DNA from: an uncultured Clostridia bacterium
Lineage (GTDB): Bacteria > Bacillota > Clostridia > TANB77 > CAG-508
Assembly (NCBI GenBank): GCA_934154515.1
Contig: CAKPGD010000003.1
Span: 1-41,371 of the forward strand
Direction: 5' to 3'
DNA: 41,371 bases
A program made the translations under genes and the position numbers. Shown one piece after another: positions 7,816 through 16,805 of the stretch. The notes under the pieces are model-generated. The model was given only the letters and a program-made list of their open reading frames with translations. It was not told the origin of the DNA and searched no databases. Position 1 is the first letter of the stretch; each line of letters opens with the position of its first letter.

Positions 7816-8937
7816 TTATCTTCTCCTAATTGTTTCATTTTGTACTTTGTTAAAGTATTCGTAATATTTATTAAATATAGTATCTATTGAATAGTCTTCT
7901 AATACTTTTTTAGCTTCTTGCCCCATTTTATTAGCACTATCTTTATTCTCTATCAAATAGATTATTTTTTCTGCTATCTGTTCAACATTGTCTACTTCAA
8001 CTAAGAATCCATTTACACCTTCTTTAATAATTTCAGAAGGACCTGCTACACAATCTGTTGCTATGCAAGGAAGTCCACATGCCATTGCTTCTAATAGGGC
8101 ATTTGGCATCCCTTCATATCTTGAAGGGAATACGAATATCTCTGATTTATTTATCTCTAAAATTGCTTTTGGTGTCTTCCCTGGTATAATTACCTTATCT
8201 TCTAGATTTAGTTTTTTTATAAGTTCTCGCAATTCTCTCTCTTTTGAACCTTCTCCATATATTACTAGATTGTATTCTGGATATTTTTTTTGTACCTCAT
8301 AAAATGCTTTTATTAAAATGTCTTGTCCCTTTTGGTATTCAAGTCTTCCCATATTAGAGATAAATTTTTTCCTTTCCTCATTTTTTAGTTCTGCTAAGTA
8401 GGGATTGCTTACAGCATTTGGAATAACTGTGCTTTTATCTTTTATACTATTTTTAAACATTTCTCTTACTCTTTCAGTTTGAAATATATATCCGTTGCAG
8501 AATTTTGGGCACAACTTAGCAAACTTTCTTTTTATCCATGGCATATTTTTGACTTCTGGATTTGCTCTTTCAGATCCTATTATCACCACATTTTTATTTT
8601 TCCTTTTATATTTTCTTAAAAATATAAGTGGGACATATAACATTTCAAAAATTACATCTGGTTTTATTTTCTCTAGTGTGGAATATACGTAATTTGATTT
8701 CAAGTTAAATTTTTTTAACAATACTATTGGCTTAAAACCTTTTATGTCCTTTGTATTATAATTTTTGTGATATACTTTTACTTTTGAGTCAAATTCAAAA
8801 TTTCCTGTATCTTCACCCATATTTATAAAATAAATTTCATCTTCTTTTTTATTTTTCGCAATCCAATTTGATAGAGATACTGCTACTCTTTCTGCTCCAC
8901 CCAGTGCTAATCCTGGTAATATTATAGCTATTTTCAT
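7816..8937 (-). CDS. Glycosyltransferase family 4, GT-B fold
   Basis: 373 aa. The N-terminal domain starts MKIAIILPGLALGGAERV, with the glycine-rich acceptor-side loop. The C-terminal donor domain has NMGRLEYQKGQDILIKAF, the PSRYEGMPNALLEAMACG stretch with the E-x7-E pattern typical of retaining GT4 enzymes, and a TDCVAGPSEII tail. No membrane segment; it works at the inner membrane face on lipid-linked sugar. The SD is GGAGG and the spacing is tight within the operon. Donor and acceptor are unknown. Confidence 0.87.
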   Translation of the reverse strand: MKIAIILPGLALGGAERVAVSLSNWIAKNKKEDEIYFINMGEDTGNFEFDSKVKVYHKNYNTKDIKGFKPIVLLKKFNLKSNYVYSTLEKIKPDVIFEMLYVPLIFLRKYKRKNKNVVIIGSERANPEVKNMPWIKRKFAKLCPKFCNGYIFQTERVREMFKNSIKDKSTVIPNAVSNPYLAELKNEERKKFISNMGRLEYQKGQDILIKAFYEVQKKYPEYNLVIYGEGSKERELRELIKKLNLEDKVIIPGKTPKAILEINKSEIFVFPSRYEGMPNALLEAMACGLPCIATDCVAGPSEIIKEGVNGFLVEVDNVEQIAEKIIYLIENKDSANKMGQEAKKVLEDYSIDTIFNKYYEYFNKVQNETIRRR

Positions 8938-8950
8938 ATACTCCTCCGTA

Positions 8951-9844
8951 TCATAAGACTAATAAATCTCCTAATTTTTTATCCCACTCTTCAGGATTAA
9001 ACTCTTCCATCCCACTTCCTGGATAAAAGGTTAATTCTCCAAAATATACTTTCCCTTTTATATCATAAAAATCTACTCTCACAAAAGGAATGTTTTTTGC
9101 CAATTTTTCTGCTAGTTCTATCATCAAGTCATAGTTTTCTGGTTTTTCCATAACAATATTTGATTGTTTATAATGTCTTTCAAATGGCATCTTGTTCCAA
9201 TTTAAGTCGTAAAAGTCAACATTTAAACCTTCTTTACTTCTTCTATTTAAGCATAAGAAAGAGCATTGTGCTTTTCCATTAAAACACATTATTTTATAAT
9301 CTATTAAGTCTTCATTTTTTTCATCTTCCAAAAATTTTTCTATTATTATTCGTGGTTTTACATTTTTATATGGCCATTCTCTCCCTAAGTAATAAAAATT
9401 ATTTTTTAAGCAATCATTTATTTTCTTTCTTGCTATCTCAATATTAAATGTAGACTTGTCTTTGCAAACTACTACCCCTCCAGAGTCATGTGTGCATTTT
9501 ATAACAAACTTGTTAGGTAATTCATCAAAATTAATATTATCAAAATTATCATATACTCCAATTGTTGGTATAATGTATTCTTCTCCTATTATATTGGCAA
9601 CATATTTTTTTACATCATATTTATCCACCATTGTAGTATATATTTCTTTTCTGTCATTTAATTTTAGCCATTGCATTTTTTCATTAAATGTTTGTGGATT
9701 TTTTAGATTTAATTTTTTCCCTATCTTTTTCTTATAAAAAATTTTCAAATACAGATCATCAGGTAACCTTACTATTCCTTTTATATCTAACCACAATAAA
9801 AAATATTGTGGATGCCTTAAATATGTATATAACTTTTTAATCAT
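8951..9844 (-). CDS. TupA-like ATP-grasp protein of the glycan operon
   Basis: 297 aa from ATG at 9842-9844 (MIKKLYTYLRHPQYF). A longer reading from 9916 would overlap the previous gene by 73 bases. The chosen start overlaps that gene's stop by one base (TAATG), a common coupling. Sequence features are TFNEKMQWLKLNDR, FVIKCTHDSGGVVVCKDKS, EKFLEDE...DYKIMCFNGKAQ and VRVDFYDIKGKVYFGELTF, as in the TupA-like ATP-grasp family. These sit in capsule clusters and are thought to join an amino acid or similar carboxylate to a sugar, as TupA does in teichuronopeptide formation. The actual substrate here is unknown. Confidence 0.82.
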   Translation of the reverse strand: MIKKLYTYLRHPQYFLLWLDIKGIVRLPDDLYLKIFYKKKIGKKLNLKNPQTFNEKMQWLKLNDRKEIYTTMVDKYDVKKYVANIIGEEYIIPTIGVYDNFDNINFDELPNKFVIKCTHDSGGVVVCKDKSTFNIEIARKKINDCLKNNFYYLGREWPYKNVKPRIIIEKFLEDEKNEDLIDYKIMCFNGKAQCSFLCLNRRSKEGLNVDFYDLNWNKMPFERHYKQSNIVMEKPENYDLMIELAEKLAKNIPFVRVDFYDIKGKVYFGELTFYPGSGMEEFNPEEWDKKLGDLLVL

Positions 9845-10923
9845 TATTTTTCCTGTCTTTCTTTTATATATTTTTCCCATTTTTTGTTTATCTCTATTGG
9901 ATTCAATTCTATGCAAATCTTATTTGCATTACTTGAGAGTTCTCTTGCAAGTTCTTTATCTTTTAGCACATTTTCAATCTCTTCTTTTAGTTTTTTTTCG
10001 TCATTTACTGGAACTAATATTCCATTTTTCTTATTTTCAATTAAAAATTTCGGTCCTCCACATGGGCAATCTGTTGAAATAACCGGTAACCCTAAAGCCA
10101 TAGCTTCCATTAATGCATTTGGCATTCCTTCATAGTCTGATGAAAGTACAAATAAAGATGTATCGTATATTTTTTCCTTTATATTGTCAGTTTTTCCGGG
10201 TAAAAAAATTCTATTTTTCATATTTAATTGACTTATAAGTTTTTCCAAATTTTCTCTTTCTTTTCCTTCTCCATATATGACTAATTTAAAGTCTTTATAT
10301 TCATTTGAAATTTTTGAAAATGCTTTTATTAATAATTCGTGATTTTTTTGTTTTTCTAATCGGCCAACAGATACAATTTCCTTTTTCCTTTTACCTTCAA
10401 AAGGCTCCCCCATAAATTTTTCATTTATTGGGTTTGGAATTATCGTGGCTTTACTTTGTATTTCTTTTGAAAAATATTCTTTTGCTTCTTCTGTTTGAAA
10501 AACAAATCCATTGGCTTTTGCATACAATATCTTTATAAGTAGCTTTTTTATTATGTTCCTATACTCAACTTTTGGATCATTTCTTACAGATATAATAACC
10601 TTTTTATGACATTTATAATTTGCAATCATTAGTCTATACGTCATTGCTGGAAGAAATGATACTATAATGTCTGGATTATTTTCTAATATAACTTTTTTTA
10701 TGCTTGAGATACATTTTATTTCTCTACTAATTTTATTTTTCTTACTATTTTCAGTATTTATAACTCTAATCTTATCATTTAGTTCATATGCTATATTAAC
10801 GTTTCTAAGTGTCAATATAGAAACTTCATTTTCACTATCTTTTATAAAATAATTAGCCAAATTTGTTATTACTCTTTCTGCTCCACCTTTTCCTAACGTA
10901 TCTATTGCAAATAATATTTTCAT
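9844..10923 (-). CDS. Glycosyltransferase family 4, GT-B fold
   Basis: 359 aa. It begins MKILFAIDTLGKGGAERVI with the glycine-rich loop. The donor domain has SVGRLEKQKNHELLIKAF and SSDYEGMPNALMEAMALG with the E-x7-E pattern, then STDCPCGGPKFLI. It resembles the GT4 at 7816-8937, with the same EGMPNAL core and the same order of motifs, so the two may be old duplicates that moved to different linkages. It overlaps the ATP-grasp start by one base. Confidence 0.87.
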   Translation of the reverse strand: MKILFAIDTLGKGGAERVITNLANYFIKDSENEVSILTLRNVNIAYELNDKIRVINTENSKKNKISREIKCISSIKKVILENNPDIIVSFLPAMTYRLMIANYKCHKKVIISVRNDPKVEYRNIIKKLLIKILYAKANGFVFQTEEAKEYFSKEIQSKATIIPNPINEKFMGEPFEGKRKKEIVSVGRLEKQKNHELLIKAFSKISNEYKDFKLVIYGEGKERENLEKLISQLNMKNRIFLPGKTDNIKEKIYDTSLFVLSSDYEGMPNALMEAMALGLPVISTDCPCGGPKFLIENKKNGILVPVNDEKKLKEEIENVLKDKELARELSSNANKICIELNPIEINKKWEKYIKERQEK

Positions 10924-10934
10924 TTTTCCTCCAT

Positions 10935-12125
10935 TTACTGATTCAATATTAAATTTATTTTTTTAGAATACTTTTCAAAAGAATTATTATCTTCAATATA
11001 TTTTCTTCCATTTTCTACTATATTGCTATATTCTACTTCATTTAAAGAGTATACCTTTTGCAATTCTTTTAATATACTTTTATCATCCATAATATCAAAC
11101 AAAAATCCTCTATTATCATCTAGCATTTCTGGTATGCCTCCTCTATTAGAGGCAATTACTATAGTTTCCATCATCATAGCCTCTAAGACAGTCGTAGGAT
11201 AGTTTTCCATCCATAGTGATGGAACCACCATATAATGAGCTCTTTCTATTTTTGATAATGCTTCTTCATTTTTCACAAATCCATAATTCACTATTTTTTT
11301 ATTGTTTTTGGTTAACTCTTCTAGTTTCAATTCATCCTCTTTAGAACTTGGCTTTCCAAGTATTTCTAAAATTACATTTTTATCAGTTGAAAATTTATTG
11401 AAAGCTTTTAGAAATCTAAATATTCCTTTGTTTTCATTTATTGCTCCTACATAAATAAATTTTTTTACTGCATTGTTTTTCTTTTCTGATTTTTGAACAT
11501 TAATAGTTCTAATTGGATTATTTAAACTCACACTATTGTAGTCATAGTCTTTTAAATATTCATTTAGTTTTTCACTTGGAGAAATAAATTTTTTTACATA
11601 TTTTTTTCTTATTTTTTCCATTCTTTTAGTTAGTTTCAATTTAAATAATATAGACCATTTTGAAGAATGGTATAGGCACTCTTTGCTGCACTTTTGATAT
11701 TTATATCCTTTACAAATGCCCATATCATCCTTTAAGCATGTCGACTTTGGACATACTACTGAATAGTCATGTACTAACTGATAAATTTCATAGTCTTTCA
11801 ATGCTTTTATTTGCGTAATAGGACTATAGAAAATGTTATTAAGCACTATTTTATCTGGATTGACTTTATCTATTTCTTTTTTTATTTTTTTATATAAAAA
11901 TGGATTGAATAACAATTTATTTATTTTTCCAAGCTTGCTATTTAATTTTACATTTAATATGTTTTCTTTGTTTTTAATATTCAATATATTTTTTTCAAAA
12001 TTATCATCAAAAGTTAATAGATATACTTCATTTTTTTTATCTTTTTCTAATATTTCTTTTAAATTCAAGCAATATATTTCTGTACCACCTTGAATTAACT
12101 TTTCATTAACTATTAATATTTTCAT
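10935..12125 (-). CDS. Glycosyltransferase family 4 with a cysteine-rich insert
   Basis: 396 aa. The N-terminus MKILIVNEKLIQGGTEIYC carries the glycine loop. HDYSVVCPKSTCLKDDMGIC, followed by CSKECLYH, gives five cysteines in about 30 residues near 140-170, a pattern seen in a subgroup of capsule GT4s and possibly metal-binding. The donor domain has FIYVGAINENKGIFRFLKAF and PSLWMENYPTTVLEAMMMET. The start overlaps the end of wzy by 20 bases, so the two are probably translationally coupled. Confidence 0.85.
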   Translation of the reverse strand: MKILIVNEKLIQGGTEIYCLNLKEILEKDKKNEVYLLTFDDNFEKNILNIKNKENILNVKLNSKLGKINKLLFNPFLYKKIKKEIDKVNPDKIVLNNIFYSPITQIKALKDYEIYQLVHDYSVVCPKSTCLKDDMGICKGYKYQKCSKECLYHSSKWSILFKLKLTKRMEKIRKKYVKKFISPSEKLNEYLKDYDYNSVSLNNPIRTINVQKSEKKNNAVKKFIYVGAINENKGIFRFLKAFNKFSTDKNVILEILGKPSSKEDELKLEELTKNNKKIVNYGFVKNEEALSKIERAHYMVVPSLWMENYPTTVLEAMMMETIVIASNRGGIPEMLDDNRGFLFDIMDDKSILKELQKVYSLNEVEYSNIVENGRKYIEDNNSFEKYSKKINLILNQ

Positions 12126-13434
12126 TTTCTTCCTTATCTTTCATGCTACTTGCTAAACTTTCTCCCATTGCTAGCATAAACCAAATAAACAAGTTATATG
12201 GTTCTGGTACAGAAACAAATGCACATATAAATACAACTATTATAAAGTTTGCTACTCCATATGCAATATTGGATTTATTTTTTCTTAATTTTTTTATTAA
12301 ATCAATTAAATAATATATAAATATTCCTGTTCCTAGTATTCCTATATTACATATCCAAGTACTTAATAAATCTTTACTTCTTACTGTACCAAATCCAATC
12401 CCTAATATTGGAAACTGTAAACCTATAATTAAATGATTTATAAAAGCCGAAGATCTTTCTTGCCCTGATAAATTGCTTCTTGTAATTTTTTGTATTAATC
12501 CAGTAAATATATTTGTTACAATATCCGAATTTATTATATATATAACCGCTAGGCATATAAATCCAATTAATAGAACTATTAATGACCTTTTTAATATATT
12601 TTTATTTCTTTCTTTGTTTGCTTTATTTTTTTCAGTAATTACATTAAATATTAATATTATTGCTGTCGTTACTAATCCTAATAGAAATGTGCTAGATGTA
12701 CTTCCGAAACCTACTAATAATATTAATGCTATAATTAAATATTTGTGTTTTATATTTTCTTCTGGAATTGATATTATTAGTGCTAACATTGCTACCAGGT
12801 AATATGCAAGCATTGATGGTTCTATAGTCGTACTATATATTCTTACAAAACTTCCATATGGTTGTACATTTCCGTTAACATTACTTCTAAAGATCGCATC
12901 AAATGGCAAATTAAATATATAAGCTAATTCTTGATACAATCCTAACACAGCTACAACAACTACTCCTATAATCATATATTTTATTGTATTTTTTATCTCT
13001 TGAGTATTCTGTTTTAGATAATCAGTCATTGCATTGTAGAATATAAAGCAGTACATTAAATACATCAATTGAGTTATATTGTGACTTGTAAATACTGCAT
13101 TTGTAGTTTTTCCATCTTGATTAATTATTTGAATATTCATATTTTCAACTATTCTAGGCATAATAATTGAACATACACAAATTATCATAAATATTACAAT
13201 ATATTTATTTGCATTTATTTTTCTTTTATTTTTTAATATATCTATTATTTGTTTTATTATAAATATAAAACTTAAATAGTATGCTGGCTGAATAGATAAA
13301 TTTCCTACTGTGACTATACTTGTCCCTGTGAAACCTATAAATATTAATGTTGCATACATTAAATATTTATTTTTAAAGCAAGCAAGTATAAGTCCAAGTG
13401 GAATAATAAAATAACCTATTATTTCTATTTTCAT
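12106..13434 (-). CDS. wzy: Wzy-like polysaccharide polymerase / O-antigen ligase family
   Basis: 442 aa with about 10-12 hydrophobic segments. One large outer loop contains RIYSTTIEPSMLAYYLVAML, a motif typical of Wzy/WaaL-type membrane proteins (R..S...EPS). It would link repeat units flipped by Wzx at the outer face of the membrane. An SD of AAGGAA precedes the ATG, and the gene lies between two GT4 genes with a 20-base overlap downstream. Sequence in this family diverges quickly, so polymerase versus ligase is decided by context: a flippase and a priming transferase are present in the same operon. Confidence 0.8.
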   Translation of the reverse strand: MKIEIIGYFIIPLGLILACFKNKYLMYATLIFIGFTGTSIVTVGNLSIQPAYYLSFIFIIKQIIDILKNKRKINANKYIVIFMIICVCSIIMPRIVENMNIQIINQDGKTTNAVFTSHNITQLMYLMYCFIFYNAMTDYLKQNTQEIKNTIKYMIIGVVVVAVLGLYQELAYIFNLPFDAIFRSNVNGNVQPYGSFVRIYSTTIEPSMLAYYLVAMLALIISIPEENIKHKYLIIALILLVGFGSTSSTFLLGLVTTAIILIFNVITEKNKANKERNKNILKRSLIVLLIGFICLAVIYIINSDIVTNIFTGLIQKITRSNLSGQERSSAFINHLIIGLQFPILGIGFGTVRSKDLLSTWICNIGILGTGIFIYYLIDLIKKLRKNKSNIAYGVANFIIVVFICAFVSVPEPYNLFIWFMLAMGESLASSMKDKEENENINS

Positions 13435-13450
13435 TTTAGATCTTTCCTTT

Positions 13451-14476
13451 TTATTTTATATTATTTAATATTTTCTGTTCTACATCCTTCCACTTATATT
13501 TTTGTACATTAATTTCTTCTTTTTCTGTTATTTCATAAATCTCTTTATAGGTTGGATTTTTTACGTCTATATAATTTACACTTTCTCCATAAATTTCTCT
13601 AAATACCTCTATATCAGAAACAAGTATATTTTTGCACCCCATCGTAATTGCCTCTAATGGAGGTATTCCAAATCCTTCATATAAAGATGGAAAAATGAAA
13701 GCTTTACAATTCTTGTATAATGCTACTATTTCTTCATCTGAAAGATATCCTGTATAAATCATATTATTTATATTTTCTTCTTTTTCACTTTCAAATACTT
13801 TATTGTTTTTCCCTGTTACAACAAATATTTCTTTAACATTATTTTTAGCTAAATTTTCTATATATTTATGATTTTTATGAGGACTTCTACTTCCAAGTGA
13901 AAAATAAAAATCTCTGTTTTCTAAATTTAATCTTTTCAAAATGCTTTCATCTGGTTTTATATTTTTTAAGTGTTCCGCTGAGTTATATGTAACTGTAATT
14001 CTTTCTGGCTTTATTTTGTAATTTTCTATAATTTCGTTTTTAGAAAAGTTACTTACAGTAAATATGTGTTTATATCTTTTTATATTTAATTTTGTTACTA
14101 GCTTATACCAAGTTCTAAATTTAGCATTTAAGTGTTCTCCGTGTGTTTTAAATCCAATATCATGAATAGTTACATACCCTGGATATAATATTGGTGCTAA
14201 ATTGCAAAGACTTAAAAGTTTTCCTCTTCCATGTTTAATAATATAAAATGGCAAAGATATTTGTTCCCATGCTTGTCCTTTTAATTTTCCAATTTTTCTT
14301 ATTTCTATATTATCTAGTTCTATTTTATTTTGTATTTCATCATTTGGACATAAAAGTACAATTTTTATGTTTTTTTCTTTGTCTAATTGTTTTACTACTT
14401 CAATAGCATATCTTTGCACTCCTGTAATTTTTTGAGTTAAAAATCTTCCATTTATATATATAGTTTGTTCCTTCAT
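13451..14476 (-). CDS. Glycosyltransferase family 4 (mannosyltransferase-like)
   Basis: 341 aa. It begins INGRFLTQKITGVQRYAIEV, a signature of GT4 enzymes near WbdA/MtfB-type mannosyl- and rhamnosyltransferases. Then come VTIHDIGFKTHGEHLNAKF, FSLGSRSPHKNHKYI and PSLYEGFGIPPLEAITMGC, with the EGFG.PP.E variant of the E-x7-E motif. It starts 5 bases after the GT4 at 14482-15573. A mannose role would fit the ruined manC next door but is not proven. Confidence 0.85.
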   Translation of the reverse strand: MKEQTIYINGRFLTQKITGVQRYAIEVVKQLDKEKNIKIVLLCPNDEIQNKIELDNIEIRKIGKLKGQAWEQISLPFYIIKHGRGKLLSLCNLAPILYPGYVTIHDIGFKTHGEHLNAKFRTWYKLVTKLNIKRYKHIFTVSNFSKNEIIENYKIKPERITVTYNSAEHLKNIKPDESILKRLNLENRDFYFSLGSRSPHKNHKYIENLAKNNVKEIFVVTGKNNKVFESEKEENINNMIYTGYLSDEEIVALYKNCKAFIFPSLYEGFGIPPLEAITMGCKNILVSDIEVFREIYGESVNYIDVKNPTYKEIYEITEKEEINVQKYKWKDVEQKILNNIK

Positions 14477-14481
14477 AGATT

Positions 14482-15573
14482 TTACTTATTCTCCTCTATC
14501 TTTTCTTCTACAAACTTTCTTATTTTCTCTTGAAATACACTTTCATCAAACTCTAATGCGTGTTTTCTTATTTCTTGTTTATCAAACTTCATACTTTCAA
14601 ATTTAGTAATTGCATCTTTTAAGCTTTCTGCTGTTTGTTCTTTAAAGAATACTCCCGTCTTTCCATCTATTACAGAATCTAATACTCCACCTTTTCCATA
14701 TGCAATTACTGGTCTTCCGCATGCTTGTGCTTCGACTGGTACTATTCCAAAATCTTCCTCACCTGGGAATAATAAAGCCTTGCATTCTGACATATATTTT
14801 TTTACAACATCATCTGGCTGTCTTCCTAAAAAAATTATATTTTCATCTTTTCCAGCTATTCTTTCTAGTTTTTCCCTTTCTGGTCCATCACCTGCTACTA
14901 CTAATTTCTTTCCAAGTTCTTTGCATGCTTGTACAGCCAAATCAAATCTTTTATACCCTACTAGCCTTGAAAGTACAAAATAGTAGTCTCCATCAGTTTC
15001 TGATATGTCAAATAAGTTACATCTTACAGGTGGATTTATAACAATAGAATCTCTTTTATAGTGTTTTTTTATTCTTTTTTGCACTTCTGTAGAATTAGCT
15101 ATAAAATAGTCTACTCTACTGCTTGAAGCTAAATCCCATATTCTCATATAGTGTAGTAATATTTCTACTAATTTTTTCTTTAATTTTCCCATTCCTTGTG
15201 TATATTCATCTCTTTTTTCCCATGCATATCTCATTGGAGTATGGCAATAACAAATGTGTACACTTCCTGGTTTTGTTAGTACTCCTTTTGCACATGAAGA
15301 TGAACTACTTAATATTACTTCGTATTCATTTAAATTAAATTTTTCAAATGCCATTGGCATTCGTGGAAAATATTTTTTATGATTTGTAACCATCTTTTTC
15401 TTTTGTAAATAACTTGTCCTTACATCTATATTTTGTAATTCTTTATCCAACTTTTCAGGATTATAGAATGTTGTATATATTGGAGCTTCAGGATATACTC
15501 TTTTGAAGTTTATTACTACTTGTTCTGCTCCTCCCATATTAGTAAGCCAATCATGCACTATTGCTATTTTCAT
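14482..15573 (-). CDS. Glycosyltransferase family 4 (WbaZ-like)
   Basis: 363 aa. It begins IVHDWLTNMGGAEQV, then CYCHTPMRYAWEKRDEY, VLSRLVGYKRFDLAVQAC and PGEEDFGIVPVEAQACGRPV. The CHTPMRY and EEDFGI.PVE motifs mark the WbaZ/WbdB branch, often mannosyltransferases that act early, on the priming sugar. It is the first intact gene after the priming transferase apart from the manC remnant, consistent with adding the second sugar. Its ATG overlaps the stop of the manC remnant frame (ATGA at 15570-15573). Confidence 0.86.
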   Translation of the reverse strand: MKIAIVHDWLTNMGGAEQVVINFKRVYPEAPIYTTFYNPEKLDKELQNIDVRTSYLQKKKMVTNHKKYFPRMPMAFEKFNLNEYEVILSSSSSCAKGVLTKPGSVHICYCHTPMRYAWEKRDEYTQGMGKLKKKLVEILLHYMRIWDLASSSRVDYFIANSTEVQKRIKKHYKRDSIVINPPVRCNLFDISETDGDYYFVLSRLVGYKRFDLAVQACKELGKKLVVAGDGPEREKLERIAGKDENIIFLGRQPDDVVKKYMSECKALLFPGEEDFGIVPVEAQACGRPVIAYGKGGVLDSVIDGKTGVFFKEQTAESLKDAITKFESMKFDKQEIRKHALEFDESVFQEKIRKFVEEKIEENK

Positions 15574-15952
15574 GTTTTTCCCCTTTTCTTATTATTAATA
15601 TTAAATATAAACATTCCAGCATTCCATAAGTAATTTCCTTCTTGTATATATTTTTTTGCTGTATTTATATCTGGTTTTTCAATAATTTTTTCTACTTTTA
15701 CTACTTCCTTATATTTCTTTTCTAAGCACTTTATATATCCATATCCTGTTTTTTATACATTTTACCTGTTATTATAAATATTTTTTCAATAGGTACTAAT
15801 TTAAATGATCTTTCTACTGTTAGTTGTATCATTGTTTTATTTCATATTAGATTTAAAAATTGCTTTGGCTTTTCTTCTGTTGATTTTGGTCAAAATCTAG
15901 TTTCTTTTCCTCCAGCCATTATTAATACACATAAGTCATTTTTATTTTCAAT
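15570..15952 (-). pseudogene. Mannose-1-phosphate guanylyltransferase (manC) remnant
   Basis: The minus strand reads LIMAGGKETRF, stop, PKSTEEKPKQFLNLI, stop, NKTMIQLTVERSFK, PIEKIFIITGKMYK. This is the ManC nucleotide-binding N-terminus (normally AGG.GTRFWP.S....PKQFL). TGA at 15890-15892 replaces the Trp of RFWP and TGA at 15842-15844 replaces a Gly. Near 15750 the frame changes and sequence is missing. It then reads GYGYIKCLEKKYKEVVKVEK, IIEKPDINTAKKY and GNYLWNAGMFIF, and ends at TGA 15570-15572. The last 150 or so residues of a normal 350-residue ManC are gone. The gene once made GDP-mannose for the glycan. Confidence 0.85.
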
Positions 15953-16566
15953 TACTTAGCTCCTTCTTTTCTGAATACTTTTAAAAATGTTCTAATTATT
16001 ATTTTTATATCTAATATAATAGATCTTGTTGCAATATAACCTTTATCTATTTGCATTCTTTCTTCAAATGTAGTTTCACTTCTACCATTTACTTGCCATA
16101 GTCCAGTTAGCCCTGGTTTTACTTTTATTATTTCATTATAATTTTCTCCCATATCTTCTAACTCTCTTGGCAAATATGGTCTAGGTCCTACTAAACTCAT
16201 TTCTCCTTTGAAAACATTTATAAATTGTGGAAATTCATCTATACTTGTTTTTCTAATAAATCTGCCTATTGATGTTATTCTTGGATCTTCTTTTAGTTTT
16301 TTATATTTTTTATATTCTTCTCTTGCTTCTTCATTTTCTGCTAAATACTTTGCTAATTTGTCATCTGCATTCACTACCATTGATCTGTATTTATATAATT
16401 TGAATTTCTTTCCATCTTTTCCTATTCTATCTTGAACAAAAAATACTGGTCCATTGTCTTTTACTAATAAATTTGCTATCCATATTATTATTGTTAAAGG
16501 AATTAATATGATTAAACCAACTATACTAGCTAATACATCAGTAATTCTTTTTATTAAATCATACAT
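15952..16566 (-). CDS. Priming sugar-phosphate transferase (undecaprenyl-phosphate sugar phosphotransferase)
   Basis: 204 aa, the short form with one N-terminal membrane segment (about residues 10-34) and the cytoplasmic bacterial sugar transferase domain. Motifs are FFVQDRIGKDGKKFKLYKYR SM, KTSIDEFPQFINVFKGEMS followed by LVGPRP, and KPGLTGLWQVNGRS. It moves a sugar-1-phosphate onto undecaprenyl phosphate to start the repeat unit. It is the first gene of the operon, with the promoter about 80-110 bases upstream. The domain pattern is that of PglC/WcaJ-type enzymes; the sugar (often Gal, Glc or a bacillosamine derivative) cannot be decided. Confidence 0.92.
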   Translation of the reverse strand: MYDLIKRITDVLASIVGLIILIPLTIIIWIANLLVKDNGPVFFVQDRIGKDGKKFKLYKYRSMVVNADDKLAKYLAENEEAREEYKKYKKLKEDPRITSIGRFIRKTSIDEFPQFINVFKGEMSLVGPRPYLPRELEDMGENYNEIIKVKPGLTGLWQVNGRSETTFEERMQIDKGYIATRSIILDIKIIIRTFLKVFRKEGAK

Positions 16567-16646
16567 TTATTTCACTCTTTTCCCTTTTATTTGTTTTATC
16601 TTTTTTTATTTTTCATACCCTTTATATTTAATTGTGTATCGCATTT

Positions 16647-16675
16647 ATTTTATAACAATGGGACATAATAGTCAA
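16647..16675 (-). promoter_or_regulatory. Promoter of the glycan operon
   Basis: On the minus strand TTGACT (16670-16675) and TAAAAT (16647-16652) are 17 bases apart, inside the 239-base gap between the LCP gene terminator and the priming transferase. The 5' leader would be about 75 bases. I see no strong leader structure. Confidence 0.6.
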
Positions 16676-16730
16676 GTTATTTTTGGATATTATTGTCGAA
16701 TTTGGAGGTTATTAGTAATTATTATACATA

Positions 16731-16774
16731 AAAAACAAACAGTAACGAAACTGTGTATTTTCTACTGTTTGTTT
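16731..16774 (-). terminator. Terminator of the LCP gene
   Basis: AAACAAACAGTA (16733-16744) pairs perfectly with TACTGTTTGTTT (16763-16774), and on the minus strand the stem runs into TTTTT. It separates the LCP gene from the glycan operon, so the two are transcribed independently. Confidence 0.8.
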
Positions 16775-16805
16775 ACTGTTTATCTTTTTTTATTTTATTA
16801 ACCTA

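Noticed and set aside
8951..9916. Longer ATP-grasp protein starting at 9916
   Set aside because: It would overlap the GT4 gene by 73 bases with a basic tail unlike the family; TAATG coupling at 9842-9846 gives the family-like start.
15570..15952. manC as a functional gene rescued by programmed frameshift or stop read-through
   Set aside because: Two stops, a frame change with missing sequence and loss of the C-terminal part cannot be rescued together.
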